From Jaenimonas drosophilae (Eukaryota > Euglenozoa > Kinetoplastea > Trypanosomatida > Trypanosomatidae), in assembly GCA_030849065.1 (NCBI GenBank), contig JASAON010001349.1:1-15878 (forward strand): 15,878 nucleotides of DNA, in the 5' to 3' direction. Shown here piece by piece: positions 1-8,061 of this stretch; within the stretch, counting starts at the first letter, position 1, and each line of letters begins with the position of its first letter. Below the pieces are notes generated by a model. The model ran no database searches. It saw only the letters and a list, made by a program, of their open reading frames with translations, and was not told the DNA's origin. The position numbers and the translations under genes are program-made.

Positions 1-130
1 CCTCTCCCCCCCACCCACTACCTCCTTGGGCGGGGTTGGGGGGGGGGGGGGGGCGGCCCCCCCCCCCCCCCCCCCCCCCCCCACCCCCCCCCGGCCCCGG
101 GGGGGGGGGGGGGGGGGGCTTGGAATCCAT
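1..130. repeat. Poly-G/poly-C homopolymer tract
   Basis: This stretch is almost wholly G and C homopolymer: 16 G at 38-53, 26 C at 57-82, 9 C at 84-92 and 20 G at 99-118, with a further 9-G run at 325-333. The C block and the following G block are complementary and could form a hairpin, and the G runs could form G-quadruplexes. In Leishmania and Trypanosoma, G- or C-rich tracts are known at divergent strand-switch regions where polycistronic transcription starts, which fits a position upstream of an all-plus gene array. Long homopolymers are also typical of assembly or sequencing error, so their exact lengths are doubtful. Confidence 0.75.
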
Positions 131-681
131 GGCGCTCGCGGGCGGCATTTTTTTTGATGCGGCATTTGGGCCTCCTTTCACCCATTTCTTTTTGAATCGT
201 GTTTCCGCTCGTTTTCTAATTTGGCCTTGGGGCGTGCGTGGTCCGGGTTGGCGCGGCCCTCGGCCGCCGCCGGGATTTGGCTCCGGTGCGATTGCCCCCC
301 AGTGCGCTGTCGATTCGTTTTGATGGGGGGGGGTGGCGAGAACCACCGCCCGGCAACAAGATGCGCCGCAGCCAAATTGGCACGGGTTATGCGTGGAAGC
401 TGGTTGAGCAACGGCGGGGGATCAAAACACTGCCAGCAGCTGTGGCGTTTGCATGCGCATAAATGTGTGCAATCTATTCCTCCTTTGTACTGGGTAGATG
501 TGTGCAAAAGCGGAATTTTTATCGTTTACTCTGATTCTAATGCGTTTGCGTTGTCCCAGAATTTCTCTGATCTGACTCAGATGTGCACGAGAAAAGCAAC
601 AATTATATGCCCTAATACAACAAGTGAATTTCTTGGTATGCAGTCGTAACTTCTCTGTTCTGTTTAATTATTTTTGATGCC
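131..681 (+). promoter_or_regulatory. Gene-free upstream region, possible transcription start region
   Basis: I see no convincing gene here. The open frames are proline-, glycine- and arginine-rich products of biased composition with no recognisable domain. The first half is GC-rich and the second half grades to ordinary intergenic composition. No tRNA-like B box is visible. Because every real gene downstream is on the + strand and the homopolymers lie just upstream, this could be the initiation zone of the polycistronic unit. That role is inferred. The genes left of the window, which would show divergence, are not visible. Confidence 0.35.
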
Positions 682-683
682 AG
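640..683 (+). promoter_or_regulatory. Polypyrimidine tract and trans-splice acceptor, first gene
   Basis: A T/C-rich stretch ends in CAG, with the AG at 682-683, leaving a predicted 5' UTR of 24 nt before the ATG at 708. The acceptor lies upstream of the ATG and supports that start. Confidence 0.55.
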
Positions 684-707
684 TTTGTTGAGTAGGTGAT
701 AGGCACG

Positions 708-1781
708 ATGGCGCTTCGGCGAAGGCTTTCATTTCAGCCGGACATCCTGGAGTGGGTCACCACTCAGAGGACCCCAGTCTCGATCCTTCGTAATGAGCAC
801 CGAAAATTGGAGAAAGGCTTTGCTGCGTATTTCCGCGATGGTGTCGCTTTCTGTCGAGAAGTTCGAGCACCAAAAAAGGAAAAGACCGCCGAAGAGAAAA
901 GTGAAGCTGCCAAGAACTCCATGAAATCAATGGCGCAGTACTACGAATCGGAGGACTTAATTAAGCGTATGAAGTGGAAGCGAGTTACTTGGGATGACGA
1001 TGCAGACTACTCCACGTTCTCAAAGCGTATCATGGACAATGATTCGATGTTCAAGAATGCGGCCGCGTTTTCTTTTATGTCAATCCACGTAATAAAGGAT
1101 CCCATTACTTCCGACCTTGTAAAAATTCCCGCTGCAAGCGAGAAGGTGGCCCCATTATCGCTCACTAGTTGGCTCTTGAAAGAGCGAGACCCTCAGGATG
1201 TTCCGCCCTACTCACCAAGAAATTCTGTTATGAGGAGAAGCGCTTTCAAAGTGGACTGGGCATCAGGTAGCGTTAAAATTCTGGATACCGCGTCTGCCCA
1301 AGAAGTACTAACGTTTCTCAGTACTGTCGCCCCAAGACTGCAAGCAGTTCAAATCAAAATGGAAGAACAGCAGACTCGCCAGCGCGAGGATATCGATAAA
1401 GTGAAGGTACGCGTAGGTGCTGTTGTAAAATTCAATGATTTTGAGACGAGTTTCTGGGATGATCCGAATCGTCTGAGCAACCCAAACTACGTTGATCCAG
1501 ACGAAGTGGAGAAATTTCTGCAGGGAATGCTCAAAGCTGCCTTTTTGTACCGTTGGTTCCTTAAAGGCCAGCAATTGAGGATCGTGTCGACAGGTCGCCC
1601 GTACTTCGCAGATCTTGAGAAGAAAGAAATTCACGTCCCTGCAAATTTCGCTGAGTTTAACTGGATTAAAGCTCACACGCGCTTCGAGTCTCTTGAATCA
1701 GTTTTCAATAGTTGCCGAAGGTTTTGGTGGGTGTGGTTGTCCTTGTTCACAATTCTTCTTGGTGATGTTGAACTTCTGTGA
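708..1781 (+). CDS. Conserved-looking hypothetical protein, 357 aa
   Basis: I do not recognise this protein with confidence. The first in-frame ATG after the acceptor is at 708. The N-terminus is arginine-rich (MALRRRLSFQ), compatible with a mitochondrial presequence. Residues 54-75 are a charged Lys/Glu stretch, and residues 208-235 (rich in Q, E, R, K) could form a coiled coil. A segment at about 236-315 (VGAVVKF, then LKGQQLRIVS, then EIHVPANF) looks like a folded domain and faintly recalls the C-terminal DUF4461 region of TCAIM-like mitochondrial proteins; this is a guess. The last 24 residues switch to a hydrophobic, Trp-rich tail (RFWWVWLSLFTILL), either a C-terminal membrane anchor or read-through after a frameshift. 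Codon use is more AT-tolerant than in the ribosomal genes downstream, suggesting modest expression. Confidence 0.7.
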   Translation: MALRRRLSFQPDILEWVTTQRTPVSILRNEHRKLEKGFAAYFRDGVAFCREVRAPKKEKTAEEKSEAAKNSMKSMAQYYESEDLIKRMKWKRVTWDDDADYSTFSKRIMDNDSMFKNAAAFSFMSIHVIKDPITSDLVKIPAASEKVAPLSLTSWLLKERDPQDVPPYSPRNSVMRRSAFKVDWASGSVKILDTASAQEVLTFLSTVAPRLQAVQIKMEEQQTRQREDIDKVKVRVGAVVKFNDFETSFWDDPNRLSNPNYVDPDEVEKFLQGMLKAAFLYRWFLKGQQLRIVSTGRPYFADLEKKEIHVPANFAEFNWIKAHTRFESLESVFNSCRRFWWVWLSLFTILLGDVELL

Positions 1782-1797
1782 TGAGCCAGGCTAACTG

Positions 1798-1816
1798 GTG
1801 GTTTTTTTTTTCACAG
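1798..1816 (+). promoter_or_regulatory. Alternative trans-splice acceptor with poly-T tract
   Basis: A run of T's ends in CACAG, with the AG at 1815-1816. It lies only about 35 nt after the previous stop and about 210 nt before the EF-hand start, so it would be a distal alternative acceptor for that gene. A transcript starting here would carry a 15-codon upstream ORF (1944-1991). Confidence 0.35.
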
Positions 1817-1961
1817 TTACAATCACGAGAGGTTCATAGAAGTGGCTTTTTGTGTAACGTGGTAATTGAGGTTCGTATCGCTATTCAACGTGGAGGTCCC
1901 CCTCACGCTAAGAGGCTTCTACCATTATTATTCTTGTGCTGAAATGTTTGGAATCATAACC

Positions 1962-1988
1962 TGCTTTCCTTTTTATTTAATCTGCCAG
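1962..1988 (+). promoter_or_regulatory. Polypyrimidine tract and trans-splice acceptor, EF-hand gene
   Basis: A T/C-rich tract is followed by GCCAG, with the AG at 1987-1988. This gives a 37-nt 5' UTR with no ATG before the start at 2026. Confidence 0.6.
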
Positions 1989-2025
1989 TAGTATTTCACA
2001 AGAAAAGCAAGACAAGTTATTGGCA

Positions 2026-2463
2026 ATGTCTCGAGAGCGACTAATGAGCGAGGCCTTTGAGCTTCTCCAAAAAGATGGAAAAATTCCAAAAGTTTCTATT
2101 CCAACTGCTCTTCGAGCAGCAGGTCTTAACCCTAGTGAGGACAAATTGAAAGAGATTATGATGTCCGCCACTGATATCGACATGCCCGCTTATGAGGCAC
2201 TTGTGACAAAGTACGATGATAAGACTGATACTGTTGAGGCAGTAAAGGAGGCATTTCGAGTTTTTGACAAGGACCTAGATGGAACTGTTTCAGTAGCAGA
2301 ATTTCGACACATTATGACAACAATGGGAGAGAAGTATCACGAAGAAGAATTCCGTGATTTGATTCAAGGATTTGAAGAGAATGGAGTAATTCACTACGAG
2401 AAATTTGTCGAGAAGATGCTAGCGCCATTCACGGAGCACGGGAACAGCGAAGACATCAACTAG
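2026..2463 (+). CDS. Calmodulin/myosin-light-chain-like EF-hand protein
   Basis: This 145-residue protein has the size of calmodulin or a myosin essential light chain. One canonical calcium-binding loop is visible at residues 81-92 ([12 protein letters not shown]), with Asp/Ser/Glu at the ligand positions and Gly at position 6. It is preceded by EAFRVF and followed by [12 protein letters not shown], typical of EF-hand 3 in this family. The other three EF-hand positions are degenerate: the first (around QKDGKI) and the fourth (around [13 protein letters not shown]) keep helices but lack the acidic ligands. That single-site pattern resembles myosin light chains more than true calmodulin. The likely role is as a calcium-responsive or structural light chain for a motor or cytoskeletal partner, but the partner cannot be read from the sequence. 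The ATG at 2026 follows the acceptor at 1988. Confidence 0.9.
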   Translation: MSRERLMSEAFELLQKDGKIPKVSIPTALRAAGLNPSEDKLKEIMMSATDIDMPAYEALVTKYDDKTDTVEAVKEAFRVFDKDLDGTVSVAEFRHIMTTMGEKYHEEEFRDLIQGFEENGVIHYEKFVEKMLAPFTEHGNSEDIN

Positions 2464-2596
2464 AATTCAGCCGCGCTGCGGGTGTCATCTTGATGTACTC
2501 TAGAGGCTTGAAAGCCAAGATCAACTTATAACTGTGGTGCTAATCATTCTTTCTGTAGAGGTGCCTGTATATGTATGTGACACTGCGTTGCTATTG

Positions 2597-2653
2597 ATCT
2601 CTTCTCTTTTATTTTCTTCCGATCCGTTATCAAAATGTGCAAATCTGGTCTAG
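2597..2653 (+). promoter_or_regulatory. Polypyrimidine tract and trans-splice acceptor, SOF1
   Basis: A strong T/C tract at about 2597-2620 is followed by its first AG at 2652-2653. It rules out in-frame starts upstream and points to the ATG at 2682 with a 28-nt 5' UTR. Confidence 0.55.
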
Positions 2654-2681
2654 TGCGTATTTTGTCTTATCATCCTTTCTG

Positions 2682-4013
2682 ATGGTAAAAATTAAGGCGA
2701 TCAGTCGCTCAGAGCTGGAGTGGACTAAAGATCGGTCAACCGAGGTGCCAAAGGTGAACCGCAATTTTGACCCAAAGTTCAATCCAATGGCCAAGCAGGT
2801 GGAATTCACTCGAGCTGTTCGTGCGGCTAAGTTAGACAGAATGTTCGCAAAACCGTTTGTGGCAGCGTTACCTGGGCATGATGATACAATCCAGAGCATT
2901 GCAACAGATTATACTAATCTATCCACGGTGGTTAGTGGCTCAGTGGATGGAGGTATGATTATATGGGATGTAATGACAAAAAAGGCACGCTCCGTGATAT
3001 CTGCACATCGACACTCTGTTGATGGCGTTGTTATTTCACCTGATGGTGTTGCTTGCTTTAGTGCTTCACGCGATAAGACTATCAAAATGTGGGATTTGGA
3101 CTGCAGCGTCACAGAGGCAGCCGAGCCTGTTGCTGAGTACCTCGGTAGCTTTCCATTTTCTTCGATCGATCATCACCTTCAAAAACCGCTTCTAGCAACA
3201 TCATCTGATGTTGTGAGTATATGGGATGTCAATCGGACTCAACCCCTTCAAACCTTCTCATGGGGCGATGACACTGTTTCCTGCTGCAGATTTAATAAGG
3301 TCGAGACAGATCTTGTTGCATGTTGCATGGCTGACAGAGGTGTATGCTTGTACGACACTCGAAGTCAGTCTGCACACAGCAAGATTGTTCTCGAGATGTG
3401 CTCAACCTCTCTGTCATGGAACCCAATGGATCCCAATGTATTTGTCACTGGATGCGACGATCGCAATTGTTATCTTTTTGACATTCGATTTCCCGGAAGG
3501 CCGAGAAATGTATTTCAGGGCCACATTCATCCTGTTACTTGTGTCGATTTTTCGCCGACAGGAACGATGTTCGCAGCTGGTTCCCAGGATTCAACAGTCC
3601 GAATATGGGATATTAATGCCCCAACAAAGTCTGACTCACTGGAAATGTTCCACACGAAGCGCATGGCCCGAGTATACGCAGTTAAGTGGTCTCCTGACAA
3701 CAGCTATCTTTACAGCGGTAGCGAAGATGCTGTACTCCGAATTTGGAAATCAGACGCAAGCCGACCCATCCGTCCGCTTCGAGGACCTGAAAAGCACAGT
3801 TTCAACTACATGCGCACTCTCAAGAATAAATACTCCAACTTTGTTGAGGTTAAGCGTATTAGCAACCAGAGAAATGCACCTAAGGCAATTCTGAGGACTT
3901 CCAAGCGCATTAAGAAGTCTGAGAAACGTGAAGCAGTGAAGGAGATGTCCCGAAAGAAGAGTACGGAGCTTAAGCCTCTTACAAAGCGGAAGACGTACGA
4001 ATACGTTGAGTAA
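2682..4013 (+). CDS. SOF1: SOF1/DCAF13 WD40 protein, small-subunit processome
   Basis: This 443-residue protein matches the SOF1 family, which works in the nucleolus in the U3 snoRNP/small-subunit processome during 18S rRNA maturation. The N-terminus has the family signature: a start like MVKIKAISRS, then a conserved block around residues 40-60 (EFTRAVRAAKLDRMFAKPFV). Seven WD40-type blades span about residues 62-357, with WD or related ends at IIWDV (93-97), KMWDL, SIWDV, LYDT, LFDI, RIWDI and RIWKS. The Sof1 C-terminal domain follows (about 358-436) with the basic block RNAPKAILRTSKRIKKSEKR. Length equals that of the human protein. The start at 2682 is chosen because it follows the acceptor and matches the family N-terminus. 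No damage is seen. Confidence 0.95.
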   Translation: MVKIKAISRSELEWTKDRSTEVPKVNRNFDPKFNPMAKQVEFTRAVRAAKLDRMFAKPFVAALPGHDDTIQSIATDYTNLSTVVSGSVDGGMIIWDVMTKKARSVISAHRHSVDGVVISPDGVACFSASRDKTIKMWDLDCSVTEAAEPVAEYLGSFPFSSIDHHLQKPLLATSSDVVSIWDVNRTQPLQTFSWGDDTVSCCRFNKVETDLVACCMADRGVCLYDTRSQSAHSKIVLEMCSTSLSWNPMDPNVFVTGCDDRNCYLFDIRFPGRPRNVFQGHIHPVTCVDFSPTGTMFAAGSQDSTVRIWDINAPTKSDSLEMFHTKRMARVYAVKWSPDNSYLYSGSEDAVLRIWKSDASRPIRPLRGPEKHSFNYMRTLKNKYSNFVEVKRISNQRNAPKAILRTSKRIKKSEKREAVKEMSRKKSTELKPLTKRKTYEYVE

Positions 4014-4200
4014 CCTCTTTCTTCTCGATACGCCTGAGAGACTGCTTCGTAGGGGTAAGTCTTCTTCACTGTGTGGACTGAGTTACTGCTTTGACCATCA
4101 TGTTAACACGAATAAATAGAAAAAGCAAACATTCCCCATGTGCTCGCTCTCTGCCATTTATTGTTTTGATGTGCCTATTGTTTTTATTTGTGAAACTATT

Positions 4201-4232
4201 TGGCTTTGACACCGCACTCTTTTTGCCTCAAG
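4201..4232 (+). promoter_or_regulatory. Polypyrimidine tract and trans-splice acceptor, NDK7
   Basis: A T/C-rich stretch precedes AG at 4231-4232, with a second AG at 4236-4237. The 5' UTR would be 20-25 nt before the ATG at 4258. Confidence 0.5.
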
Positions 4233-4257
4233 TTCAGATATAGAGAATTCACCAAGA

Positions 4258-5268
4258 ATGAGCTCCCCTGACCACTACAGCTTTATCGTGGAGTACTTTG
4301 ATCCTCATGCGAATCTCACCAGGACCTACCGCTTTCTTTACCATTTGGAGGACAACACAATAGAAATGTACGACCTGAAGAGCAAACGTGTGTTTCTGAA
4401 GCGTTGCGCGTATCCATCGTTGACTATCAAAGAGCTATTTATCAGTGCAACGATCAATGTTTTTTCCCGTCCGCTGAAGATTATAGCTTACGCCGATGAA
4501 GTTACAGAGCGGTTCTTCTCAGCAAACAATGGTGAGTTCATGGTGGCTGTCTCTCAGAGGGGTTTCTTGCAAGCTGGTAATATTGTGGGTGCCCTCACAC
4601 AAAAAGAGCTTCGCATTTCGAATATTCGAATGGTAGATCTTCCCACTGAAGTCGCCTGTCGTAACCAAGCGACCAATCGTTGCATTATTATCGTGGTAAA
4701 TGGTTCTGGTGCCGATGAGAAGGTCAAGGAAGTTACGGCAATGTTCCCCAACAACGTCTCTGTGGTAGCAAGCGCGGATAAATCGGTGATCCAAGAGTTA
4801 GCTTTAGGTCCTAGCCGCTCCACAGCCGTACTGAAAAACTGTGCGGTGTGCGTGATCAAACCCCACGCAATTACTAGTGGATGCCAGGGCCCAATATTAC
4901 AGCAACTTATTGACGAAGGCTTCCACATTAGTGCTTTGGGGTTGTATACGTTGACCGTAGCAGATGCAGAGGATTTTCTAGAAGTTTACAATGGCGTAGT
5001 GCCGGAGTACAAGAAGCTTGTCGAGCAAGTTTCCAGCGGTCCGTGCTGGGCGGTTGAGCTTTCTGCTGAAAACGCTGTAGCGGCACTACGAGCGGTGTGT
5101 GGCCCTCACGACCCCGAGATTTGCCACGTGTTGTTTCCTCATACTATCCGCTCGAAGTATGGTGTGGATCGTACGCGCAACGCTGTCCACTGCACAGATC
5201 TGGAAGAAGATGCAACACTGGAATCAGAGTTCTTTTTTTCGTTGATGCAGAACAAGCAGACTGCATAA
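4258..5268 (+). CDS. NME7: NDK7/NME7: DM10 plus nucleoside diphosphate kinase-like protein
   Basis: The 336-residue protein has an N-terminal DM10 domain (about 5-91) with hallmark segments TIEMYDLKSKRVFLKR and INVFSRPLKI, followed by two NDK-type modules. The second module (about 193-332) is intact: the phosphate-binding lysine sits in VCVIKPHA (K201) and the active histidine in NAVHCTD (H311). The first module (about 93-190) is shortened: FLQAGNIVGALTQKELRI and a trace of the ELxLGPS end survive, but the module has no catalytic histidine motif. NME7 and its algal counterpart are axonemal microtubule inner proteins, so a flagellar role is likely. Human NME7 is longer (about 376 residues), and the difference lies in the reduced first kinase module. 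Confidence 0.93.
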   Translation: MSSPDHYSFIVEYFDPHANLTRTYRFLYHLEDNTIEMYDLKSKRVFLKRCAYPSLTIKELFISATINVFSRPLKIIAYADEVTERFFSANNGEFMVAVSQRGFLQAGNIVGALTQKELRISNIRMVDLPTEVACRNQATNRCIIIVVNGSGADEKVKEVTAMFPNNVSVVASADKSVIQELALGPSRSTAVLKNCAVCVIKPHAITSGCQGPILQQLIDEGFHISALGLYTLTVADAEDFLEVYNGVVPEYKKLVEQVSSGPCWAVELSAENAVAALRAVCGPHDPEICHVLFPHTIRSKYGVDRTRNAVHCTDLEEDATLESEFFFSLMQNKQTA

Positions 5269-5605
5269 AACGTAAGCGACGCAATGAAATCGTCACATCC
5301 ACAGGTGGTTGCGGGATTGCTTGCCTACTGCTTGTCTACCTCATCCAGTTCTGTTGGCGATATAGAGAACCGCGATCTTTCTTCATCCCTGAAGCTCTGA
5401 CTATGTACATAATGGCTGCGATGGACACCGAATGCCGTGCATTCACTGTGGAGGGTGCTTGATGTATTAGAATCGCAAGCGAATGCTCATTTTTCTTGTA
5501 TTAGCATCCTACTGGTATCTGAGAAGTGATTGTGCTGCAACTTATTCTCTTTCTCACCTATTCTTGCTTTTGCAGTCAGTTAATCCCCTAAAGCAGTTTG
5601 GCACC
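5269..5605 (+). other. Intergenic spacer NDK7-CCT7
   Basis: This stretch holds the NDK7 3' UTR and the CCT7 5' signals. No additional gene, RNA or repeat is recognisable. An ATG at 5483 is in frame with CCT7 but lies upstream of the acceptor, so it should be absent from the mature mRNA. Confidence 0.6.
5540..5575 (+). promoter_or_regulatory. Polypyrimidine tract and trans-splice acceptor, CCT7
   Basis: This is one of the clearest acceptors in the window: a long T/C tract ends in TTTTGCAG with the AG at 5574-5575. The 5' UTR is 30 nt and the first ATG is at 5606. It decides against a longer N-terminus starting at 5483. Confidence 0.7.
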
Positions 5606-7306
5606 ATGATCCAGCCCCAACTGGTTTTGCTTCGTGAAGGAACGGATACCTCCCAGGGTAAGCCGCAGCTTATCAGCAACATCAATGCGTGCACAAATAT
5701 CGTGGACACAGTGAAGACCACCCTCGGCCCCTGTGGTATGGACAAGCTCATCCACAACGGTCGCGAAGTCCAGATTTCCAACGATGGTGCCACCATCATG
5801 AACCTGCTCGAGATCGTCCACCCTGCTGCTCGCAGTTTGGTAGACATTGCCCGCTCTCAGGACCATGAGGTGGGTGATGGAACCACATCTGTCGTTGTTC
5901 TCGCTGGTGAGCTGCTTAAGGAATCGAAGCAGTGTGTTGAGGACGGTATCGCCCCGCAGGTGATCATCAAGTCCTACCGCAACGCCCTCTCGGTAGCCAT
6001 GAAGACACTAGACAAGCTTTGCGTGCCGTTCTCAGCGGAGGTTGGAAATGAGGAAAACCTCATCCGTTGCGCAGAGACCGCCTTGAACTCCAAGCTCATC
6101 AACACCGAGCGCCGCTTCTTTGCGGAGATGGCCGTGAAGGCAGTGATGTCCTTGGACGAGGACAAGAACCTCGATTTGATCGGCATCAAGAAGGTTACTG
6201 GCGGAAGCATGAAGGAGTCCGTTCTAGTGGACGGCGTAGCGTTCAAAAAGACCTTCTCATATGCTGGTTTTGAGCAGCAGCGCAAGAAGTTCGACAATCC
6301 GAAGGTTCTTCTGCTGAATGTGGAGCTGGAGCTCAAGGCGGAGAAGGACAATGCAGAGGTGCGTGTGAAGGACCCCAAGCAGTATCAGTCTATTGTAGAT
6401 GCGGAATGGAAGATTATTTTCGACAAGCTCGACAAGTGTGTTGCTTCCGGCGCGAATGTGGTCCTTTCTCGCCTACCAATTGGTGACTTAGCCACGCAGT
6501 ACTTCGCTGACCGCGACATCTTCTGCGCCGGACGAGTAGCACCCGATGATATGACGCGCTTAACTCTTGCCACTGGTGCGGTTGTTCAGTCCACTCTGAG
6601 CAACGTTCCCCCGGAGGCCTTGGGCCACTGCGGCCTGTTTGAGGAGCGCCAGGTCGGAACAGATCGCTACAACTTCTTCACTGGCTGCAAGACATCCCGC
6701 ACGTCCACCATTATTCTTCGTGGTGGAGCACAGCAGTTCATTGAGGAGGCTGATCGTTCTCTTCATGACGCTATTTGCATCGTTAAGCGTGCCATTCGAA
6801 CTGGTTCAGTGGTTGGTGGAGGCGGCGCTGTGGAAATGGAGATCAGCAAGCTGCTCCGTGACTACTCCCGTACCATCCGTGGCAAGGAGCAGATGGTCAT
6901 CGCTGGTTATGCTCGCGCACTAGAGGTGATTCCCCGGCAGCTCGCTGAGAATGCAGGCCACGATAGCACTGAGACGCTGAACATGCTTCGCCAGAAGCAC
7001 TTTGTTGCTCAGGACAACTGCTGGTTCGGCGTTGACATTGCCAACGGTGGAATCTGCGATACCTATGCCAACTTCGTGTGGGAGCCCACGCTGGTGAAGC
7101 GCAACGCTCTGCAAAGTGCAACAGAGGCTGCCTGCCTCATTCTTTCTATCGATGAGACGGTGACCAATCCGGAATCTGAGGCAGGAAAGAAGAAGGCTGC
7201 TGGCGGTGGCGGCGGTGGCAACATGGCTATGAGCAAGGCAGGCATGGGCGGCATGTTTGCTGGAGCTCCTGGCGTTCACAAGTACAAGGGCAACCGTGGA
7301 CGGTAA
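5606..7306 (+). CDS. CCT7: T-complex protein 1 eta subunit (CCT7)
   Basis: The 566-residue protein is the eta subunit of the cytosolic group II chaperonin CCT/TRiC, which folds actin, tubulin and WD40 proteins in an ATP-driven cycle. The start ([20 protein letters not shown]) is diagnostic of eta. ATP-site motifs are present: [11 protein letters not shown] (39-49), SNDGATI (58-64), GDGTTSVV (90-97) and VVGGGGAVE (402-410). The eta-typical [10 protein letters not shown] lies near 516-525. The chaperonin GPxGMDK motif carries Cys at residue 43, where Arg or Lys is usual. The C-terminus ends in a Gly/Met-rich flexible tail (about 533-556) and a basic end, making it slightly longer than the human subunit. 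Codon use is strongly biased to C- or G-ending codons, as expected for an abundant protein. The start is set by the acceptor at 5575. Confidence 0.97.
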   Translation: MIQPQLVLLREGTDTSQGKPQLISNINACTNIVDTVKTTLGPCGMDKLIHNGREVQISNDGATIMNLLEIVHPAARSLVDIARSQDHEVGDGTTSVVVLAGELLKESKQCVEDGIAPQVIIKSYRNALSVAMKTLDKLCVPFSAEVGNEENLIRCAETALNSKLINTERRFFAEMAVKAVMSLDEDKNLDLIGIKKVTGGSMKESVLVDGVAFKKTFSYAGFEQQRKKFDNPKVLLLNVELELKAEKDNAEVRVKDPKQYQSIVDAEWKIIFDKLDKCVASGANVVLSRLPIGDLATQYFADRDIFCAGRVAPDDMTRLTLATGAVVQSTLSNVPPEALGHCGLFEERQVGTDRYNFFTGCKTSRTSTIILRGGAQQFIEEADRSLHDAICIVKRAIRTGSVVGGGGAVEMEISKLLRDYSRTIRGKEQMVIAGYARALEVIPRQLAENAGHDSTETLNMLRQKHFVAQDNCWFGVDIANGGICDTYANFVWEPTLVKRNALQSATEAACLILSIDETVTNPESEAGKKKAAGGGGGGNMAMSKAGMGGMFAGAPGVHKYKGNRGR

Positions 7307-7336
7307 AGAGTGACCCCTCTTTGCCCTCGTCACTCT
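7307..7336 (+). other. Stem-loop directly after the CCT7 stop codon
   Basis: Perfect 8-bp inverted repeat, AGAGTGAC at 7307-7314 and GTCACTCT at 7329-7336, around a 14-nt pyrimidine-rich loop. It begins at the base after the stop codon, so it would sit at the very start of the 3' UTR. Function is unknown. Confidence 0.4.
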
Positions 7337-8061
7337 CTCTCATGCCATAACAGTCTAACGCATTGAAAGGGGACCGTCCGTCGATCAGCACAAACATAAA
7401 AACAACAACAAAAAGAAACAAGAAATATTTACATGCTGAGGACGGGGGCATTATCGTGAGGTGAAAGCTCTTTAAAGACTCAGAAGCAAATGTTAAGCAA
7501 CCCCTGTACACTGAACTCTTTGATGAAGTTCGTGGGCTCCTGTTCCCCACTGGATCTGTGCCGGTGACATGAAGTGGCGCTATGGTAGCGGTAACTTGTG
7601 TGGGTGGATGAGGTTTCACCACCTCTTCGCACCGCTGCTAGCACAGCGCAACGGTAGATTAAGATGATGACCCAAGTGGCTGCCATGCTCACCGATTCTT
7701 TGTACACATCGCAGAGGTGTACAACTTGGAAGAGGTGGTTTCGTACGGCGGTGGGAGTGGGGTCGGAATAGAAGTTCATGGGGAAGCGTGTTTACTTCTG
7801 AAAGGTTTTATTGGTATTTCATTGTGGTAAATAGGCTCGGCTGGAGCGCTCGTTCACTTCGGGCGGAAGGACTGAGCTGAGGGTCATAGCTCTCTCCTCG
7901 ACATAGAGCACGTCATCCATTGCATCATCCTGTCATAAAATTTGGCTTTTTTTTCTTTGTCATTTTTTTTTTGCACGATTGAGGAACCAAGAAGGCACGC
8001 GTGCCCTCTGAACCAGACGGCTGCGGAATACCATTGCTGTTTCCGCCTCCATTGACCCCTA
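7337..8061 (+). other. Long intergenic spacer CCT7-uS17m
   Basis: About 725 nt with no convincing gene. It includes an A-rich stretch near 7388-7435, a probable UTR or polyadenylation zone, and short open frames of about 32 and 35 codons starting at 7570 and 7663 with no recognisable homology. A minus-strand open frame over 7480-7779 encodes one hydrophobic stretch but no known domain and opposes the direction of all neighbours. I annotate no gene here. Confidence 0.5.
7947..7983 (+). promoter_or_regulatory. Polypyrimidine tract and trans-splice acceptor, uS17m
   Basis: Two poly-T blocks (about 7947-7973) are followed by the first AG at 7982-7983. The first ATG after it is at 8062, giving a 78-nt 5' UTR. 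Confidence 0.6.

Noticed and set aside
36..649. Open frames across the G/C-rich start of the window
   Set aside because: Their products are homopolymeric or of biased composition, overlap each other in several frames and on both strands, and show no domain; frames stay open simply because the sequence is GC-rich.
1868..1880. tRNA B-box-like GGTTCGTATC
   Set aside because: No matching A box, acceptor stem or anticodon arm could be placed around it.
3226..3894. 222-codon alternative frame inside SOF1
   Set aside because: SOF1 is unambiguous through this stretch and the alternative product has no recognisable features.
5483..5605. N-terminal extension of CCT7 from the in-frame ATG at 5483
   Set aside because: It lies upstream of the strong acceptor at 5575 and the family N-terminus begins at the ATG at 5606.
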